From the NCBI GenBank assembly GCA_963920525.1, contig OY986438.1:193822462-193886461 (forward strand): DNA of 64,000 nucleotides, given 5' to 3'. Of the stretch, positions 59,114 through 64,000 are shown in pieces (positions within the stretch are counted from its first letter, which is position 1; the number at the start of each line of letters is the position of its first letter). The notes under the pieces are model-generated. The model worked only from the letters and a program-made list of their open reading frames with translations, ran no database searches and had not been told where the DNA came from. The stretch comes from Dichetophora obliterata (Eukaryota > Arthropoda > Insecta > Diptera > Sciomyzidae). A program made the position numbers and the translations under genes.

Positions 59114-60819
59114 CAGGGTGTCCCAGACTTAGAGGGCAATAATGCGGGGTGATTCCTCGAGATGAGACGAAATAACCTTTTCAATATAAGCACAAAGTTT
59201 TGCCATTAAGTTACAACTAAAAATGTTATGAGCACCTAAAGTAAAAAAAAAATGTATTTTTCCTAAAAAATTCAAACTTAAAAGCAGTTTTCTCGAGAAA
59301 CAACCAAATTTTAAAAATGAGTTAATCTCAATTCAACGCATTTATGAAAATAAACATGTTTTTTTTTAATAAAACTTTTTTTATTTAGTGTAATACTTGT
59401 CTTATTAAAGTTTATTAATTAAAAAAAGATAAAAACAAAATAAGAGAAAACAAACATAAAACTAAATAAATCCTTTTTGACTAGATTTCAAGGAAAACGG
59501 ATTTCAAGGTTGCTGATAATAGTAGTAAAATACTACAATTGTAGTACTTTCAGTACTTTCAGTAACTTTTAGTACTAATTTGGGCAGCGCTGGAACAAAT
59601 TAGCAATTAACATTATATTAGGGGTATTCACGGGTTGATGCGAAGCGCAGTTGCAACGATGCGAAAATGTAAGATTGCGAACTTTCGCATCATTTCAACA
59701 ACAAACACATTGGAAGCTATTTTGCAACTCTTCTTGAATTACGCACTGCTCAAACCAATTGTTAGAACGCACAAGCAGTGATGCTAAACAGATGATTCAT
59801 GCTTTGGTTGTTTTCGAACGTAGTTGCCATCTGGGTAAAACTTTAAAAAGGTTAAGTTTGTACGTAGACTTTAATAACTTTTTATGATTTTGACATAAGG
59901 TGGCAATATATTTACTGTTCATTCGACATTTAATTTTATTGCATAATTAAGTTGCATAATTAAGTTGCAATATTGATGTTCACGCGTTAGTGCGCAAACT
60001 ATCTTGCATTTTCACACTCTTGCAATTCGCAACAACCCGTGAATACCCCTATTGTTTTCTCAAAGTTGGCTGCATTGTTGGCGAACTGAACGCACCAGTG
60101 TTCAAATTGTGAACAAACTATAAGCAAAATTATGTTAATTGTGAATAAAAAACATTTCAGAATAAACGAAAATATTCGATAAAAAAATCGATTTTCGACT
60201 AACAACTGAAATCATTAATCGACTTTAAAAAGTCAAACAATTTTATGAAAAAGTTGACCAGTGGCCTTTACGACTACTCGACTATCCATCCCTAGTTTAC
60301 CGGGTGCTGCGTATACGTTAGTCCAGTTGGAGGAGGAGTCCAGTGAGGTAAAAAGTGGTTATATCCGAAACTCGTTTTTTACGATAAATGACTGCTCTAA
60401 GAATTAAACAATGTAAAGCGTATTAATAAAAAATTGATAAAAAAAACAACGTCATAAAAAATAGTAAAAAAATGTGGTTGTTTTTCAAGACAAGTGCCTT
60501 TAAATTTAAATTTTTAAGAAAAAAACGTATTTTATGACTTTCGGTGCTCATAACTCTTTTAGTTGTGACTTTATGCCAACATTTTAAGCCTATAACTTAA
60601 AGGAAATGTCATTTCCTTTTCAAAAAATTATTAAATTTGGTAATCGGTGTGGTGGTATGTTACTTATGGATTAAAACCTAATTACACCTTTTATTTTTGT
60701 TTTCCCCTCCTACCTACCAAGGGGGGCGTTTGCGACCACCCCTACACATACGATTTTTTGCTCGTTTTATCACGGAAAACCACCCCCGCATTATTGTCCT
60801 CTAATTCTGGGACATCCTG
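59114..60819. mobile_element. Mariner/Tc1-type non-autonomous element with long inverted arms
   Basis: TA duplications flank CAGGGTGTCCCAGACTTAGA on the left and its near-inverse (CAGGATGTCCCAGAATTAGA) on the right. Similarity between the arms extends for roughly 200 bp (GTGCTCATAACTCTTTTAG-type words on the right, AATGTTATGAGCACC on the left). TA targets and CAGG ends suggest the Tc1/mariner superfamily. No transposase. A second MITE (59621-60049) is nested within it. Confidence 0.85.
59621..60049. mobile_element. MITE with GGGGTATTCACGGGTTG ends
   Basis: The termini GGGGTATTCACGGGTTG and the inverse CAACCCGTGAATACCCC match closely. TA lies on both sides. Internal TTGCAA-rich sequence and TTCGCATC words recur in both halves. 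Related by its ends to the element at 35648-35928. Confidence 0.85.
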
Positions 60820-60849
60820 TATTTTCAAACTGAGTTTTTAATTGTATAG

Positions 60850-60994
60850 GCCATTTCACGCCATTTCACGCCATTTCATGCCATTTCACGCCATTTCACG
60901 CCATTTCACGCCATTTCACGCCATTTCACGCCATTTAACGCCATTTCACGCTATTTCACGTCATTTCACGCCATTTTACGCCATTTCACGCCAT
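60850..60994. repeat. 10-bp minisatellite, about 14 copies
   Basis: GCCATTTCAC is repeated with few changes. The open frame of repeating PFHAISRH over it is a by-product of a 10-bp period read in three phases, not a gene. Confidence 0.95.
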
Positions 60995-60999
60995 CGACT

Positions 61000-62120
61000 A
61001 CGATTCGAACTTAATTTCTTCGATTTTGAGGGCCAATAGACAAACATAAAAAATAATGGAGTTCAATTTTGGCTTTTTTAATATATATTTGAAAATGTTA
61101 CAGTTTGCAGAAAAAATTAAGTTTATTTTTATTTTTCAATTGTTTCAAATCTGAAAAAATTGTAGTAATCCACGTTCCACCACGAATTTTTTCAATTAAT
61201 TTACTTTTTACCGTATTCAGGTACGGTTTTTGCATTTTCAAGTTACTTAAGTGATAAGAAAATTATAAAACACTATTTCACTTACACTAAAACAATAAAT
61301 AAAACTTTTTTAGCAATCAATGTATCTAAGAAAACAACTTAAAATTTAAAAATAATAAGTTTAGTTTTTGGGGTTTTACTGATTACGAATCCGATGTCAG
61401 ATTTTTAAAATTTAGGATACTAGATCCACTGTGTACCATTGTGCCTTTTGCCAGACAGAAATTGTTTAAAAAGTTACTACATCTAATTCGATGTCGACAT
61501 TTATGTCCCCATAACTCTACATTAGACCTGTCCACGAAATGTATGAGATATTTCAAAACTCACATTTTTTAATGAGCACTTACAGTTTAAGAATCTGTCA
61601 ATGATCGAAATAAGAACTGTGAAAAAAGATTTTGAAAAACTTTTGCCAAAAAGTTGCTCAACGCGGTTGAAGTCAGGATTTTGGCAATTTTCGAAAATTT
61701 TAAAGGTATACGTACAAACAAAATTTTAAATAATTTATTAGTAAATATAAGAATTATCTAAAAGCGCAATATTTGAGCTAAATGATCAAGCAAATAAGAA
61801 AAAATTCAAAAAGTGAAAATTATTGAGCCGTTTACTTTCTGTAGCCTCTAGAAATCAAAAAATTCAGAAAATTTTCGCAATTTTTTTTTTCAATTCATTA
61901 TATTTTTCGAAAAAAATTTTTTATATACGTTTGCATATTTTTATATATATTCTTGAAACAATAAGGTATAAAAAAAATGTAGGTTAAGAATTTTTGGATG
62001 TGTCATTAGTCACTAAACAATTAATTTCTTTATGAAAGGTCTGACTTAACCCATATTCTCATAGCGTTATAATAATTGAATTAAACATAAAAAGTTCATG
62101 CGTTTTTTTTACAAATTTAC
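61000..62120. other. Non-coding stretch with one satellite-like monomer
   Basis: No gene. At 61372-61430, TTTACTGATTACGAATCCGATGTCAG resembles one module of the 35950-38100 satellite. Confidence 0.5.
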
Positions 62121-62476
62121 AGATACAAGAGCATTCACCATTGGCGTCGGAAGCGGGGGGAAAGGGGCAGTTGCCCCCCCCCCCACTTTTTTAGCTAGAT
62201 AAACAATTTAAAAGGAAAACTTCAAAAGTTATTCAAAATATCAGTTTTTTTTACAACGATAATGTTTTTGTTTTATATATTTTCCTCTTCTTTCTCTCTT
62301 CTTCATAAGCATGCTTGCGGATAACCATTTTCTTTCTCTGTGCTTGCAAAAAGATAGAACAAAATGTAGAGTTTCTACTGCAAACCCACCACTTCAGTTT
62401 AAAAGCATCCTTAAGTATGTAGCTTAATGCTTGTTAATTTTGCAACTCTGGTAAGAAAAAATTTGACATGTTCTTA

Positions 62477-62795
62477 GGGGCTTTCCATATTGGACGACAT
62501 GTTGTACGATAAGTTAGATGAAAAACTAATGGGACCATTTGATTGAGCGTTCGAACGATCCAACTTGTAAAGCAACATCATTAATTGCAAGCTCTCAAGC
62601 AGAACACATCCGGCTAATAGCTAAGCAACTTTAAGATGCCCTAACAATTGAGCAGTAATTTTACATAATTGTACAATATTGTACAATCGGCAGAAAAAAA
62701 CCAAAAATTTCGACTATCGTTTAAGCTTACGCATGGTACTACATGTTGTACAATCTGCCATGTTGGTCCAATGTTTTGGACCATGCGAAAGCCCC
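62477..62795. mobile_element. MITE with GGGGCTTTC ends nested in the hAT element
   Basis: GGGGCTTTCCATATTGGAC on the left and the inverse of GTCCAA...GCGAAAGCCCC on the right form terminal repeats, with ACATGTTGTAC in both halves. TA lies on both sides. Confidence 0.8.
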
Positions 62796-62990
62796 TACTG
62801 TGAATTAGCTGATGAAAATCCACCTCGACGCTTTGAAGAAACATCAAATCCAGTTCCTTCAGTACAGTTGCCATTATATTGTATGATCGGCTATGAAAAG
62901 ATTATTTCGAAATGTTAGATCTTCCCTCAAATGAGATAACGGCTAGATTCGATCAAACAGGTTGATATTTTACTTTTTTTTATTTTTGCA

Positions 62991-63068
62991 AGTTTACACC
63001 AGCTTCACTCAACCGACTCTCTTTGATTTAACATTCGGTGAGTCGGTTGAGTGAAGCTAGTGTAAACT
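62991..63068. repeat. 28-bp-arm hairpin
   Basis: The left arm (62991-63018) begins AGTTTACACCAGCTTCACTC. The right arm (63041-63068) is its inverse with one mismatch. The loop is 22 nt. It may be a tiny MITE or its remnant. Confidence 0.85.
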
Positions 63069-63097
63069 GGCACTTTGTTAATCTTATTGTACATTTA

Positions 63098-63564
63098 AAC
63101 AGATCTTGACACTCTGGAATCGTTGGAAAATATTGTAATTGAAGCCTTCAACGGAAAAGTGCCTTCTGAACAAAATCTGAAAACAAAAATAGATCTTTAT
63201 GCAGATGACTTTTTTGCAGATGAAATTGCTGAAGCAATTGCCTGGCCAAACACTTTGAAATTGTAGTGGCATTGTATCCCAATTTGCGAAAAGTTCGGAT
63301 CCTGTAAAAAAACTATTAAATGAAGTTGAAAAACTTATTGCTTTGCTTTTGACTGTGTCTGCATCAGCAGCTTCATTTGAGCGTTCTTTTAGTGCACTAA
63401 GACGACTTAAAACGTATCTTCGAGCAACTATGACACAGAAACGACTCACTCATGCGGCACTTATACACATTTACAAAGATAAAACCAAAGAATTGAATTC
63501 GATGGAGGTGGTGAAAGAGTTTGTTTTTCGCAAGGACAGAAAGAAACATTTTGGAATAATTTAA
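63098..63564 (+). pseudogene. hAT transposase C-terminal part
   Basis: 63098-63268 reads TLESLENIVIEAFNG and IDLYADDFFADEIAEA up to a stop. After a frame change, 63316-63564 reads LTVSASAASFERSFSALRRL, KTYLRATMTQKRLTHAALI and HIYKDK, the hAT C-terminal dimerisation domain (SxxxERxFSAL...LR..M...RL..L). The DDE core and zinc finger are missing. Non-functional remnant of the element that carries it. Confidence 0.85.
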
Positions 63565-64000
63565 ATTGATATAATTTTTTGTACCTTATTGCATTTAAAC
63601 CATGTAAAGATATACCTAGTCTTGCTTCATAAAAGCAACCATTATTTCTTATATTTTCATATTACCATATGAAAGATCCTTTAAAGAATGATCTCTAATA
63701 TTAAAATTGGAAGAACTTTTAAAAATAATGAATTTTTCATATTTTTCATATTTTTTATATATTTTTATATTTTTTTTTTTTATTTTAAACTAAAATAAAA
63801 AATTTGTTTATTCACATTCATGTTTCTTTGAAGAAATTTTGGTGATTTTTTTTTTGCACCACCATTTGTACTGCCCCCCCAGATGAAATTAGCTTCCGAC
63901 GCGCTTGGTATTCACAAAAGTGCTGCTGATATAGCGTTAAAAAAATTAAGCAACCATTTTTGGTACCTAGGTGAAGAATTAGTTGGTTTAGCTTTTTATG

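Larger units (their letters stand above)
62139..63907 (+). mobile_element. Deleted hAT element
   Basis: Flanks are GCATTCAC (62131-62138) and GTATTCAC (63908-63915), an 8-bp target duplication with one change. The ends start with CA and share CGTCGGAAGC in inverted orientation. Only the 3' end of a transposase remains (63098-63564). The interior carries a MITE (62477-62795) and a hairpin (62991-63068). At 1.77 kb it is much shorter than autonomous hAT elements. Confidence 0.88.
62122..64000 (+). pseudogene. Exon-like coding fragment split by a hAT element, runs off the window
   Basis: Joining 62122-62138 to 63916 onward (removing the hAT element and one target copy) gives an open frame KSIHKSAAD...LSNHFWYLGEELVGLAFY to the window end. 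It is preceded by a pyrimidine run and TTTACAG that could be a splice acceptor. The HFWYLGEELV text resembles a segment of a multicopy, mobile-DNA-linked arthropod protein that I cannot name. The hAT insertion would destroy the frame. Only about 34 codons are visible. Confidence 0.45.

Noticed and set aside
60842..61039. 65-codon open frame of repeating PFHAISRH
   Set aside because: It is produced by a 10-bp repeat whose units lack stops in all phases; there is no domain.
62641..62918. Open frames on both strands near 62.7 kb
   Set aside because: They fall in and around a palindromic MITE inside the hAT element.

Overview
The window looks like a piece of a large, AT-rich insect genome. A fly is the best guess: the one host coding exon is rich in Gln, Ser and Pro and sits among long repeat-filled introns or intergenic DNA, and the mobile elements are of insect type. 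A tephritid-like fly with a big genome would fit, but nothing here names the species. There is no operon-like organisation, no rRNA gene, no CRISPR array and no clear functional tRNA.

Only one convincing host coding segment is visible: an internal exon of about 1.86 kb on the minus strand (22216 down to 20355), with a good acceptor and a perfect TTCAG/GTGAGT donor. Its other exons lie outside the window or are too small to recognise. A second exon-like frame enters at the right edge (62122-62138 plus 63916-64000) and is split by a hAT transposon.

Nearly everything else is repeats. From the left: a nearly full-length ORF2 LINE inside a 39-bp minisatellite (2.8-6.4 kb); Helitron-like elements with internal tandem repeats (6.5-11.5 kb); a dead Tc1-like element (11.8-12.8 kb); a satellite of about 260 bp (14.0-16.3 kb); two LINE remnants (16.8-19.4 kb); the host exon (20.4-22.2 kb); blocks of short repeats in opposite orientations (23.5-25.9 kb); a 300-bp satellite interrupted by a 1.3-kb insertion with a 16-bp target duplication (28.4-31.3 kb); a foldback element (32.1-33.3 kb); a satellite of about 110 bp with a five-unit higher-order period (35.95-38.1 kb); a three-layer nest of Tc1 element within LINE within an uncharacterised multicopy gene (40.9-45.3 kb); foldbacks and Helitron-like copies (47-52 kb); nested hAT-type and other MITEs (52.8-54.8 kb); a dimeric A/B array (55.4-57.3 kb); a mariner-like MITE carrying a second MITE (59.1-60.8 kb); and a deleted hAT element (62.1-63.9 kb).

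The most striking signal is that the last ~37 nt of the host exon, its splice donor and the first ~85 nt of the downstream intron match about half of the satellite unit arrayed 4-6 kb further into that intron, in the same orientation. Either the satellite was seeded from this exon-intron junction, or the exon end was built from satellite DNA. All family names come from motifs read by eye; no database search was possible.
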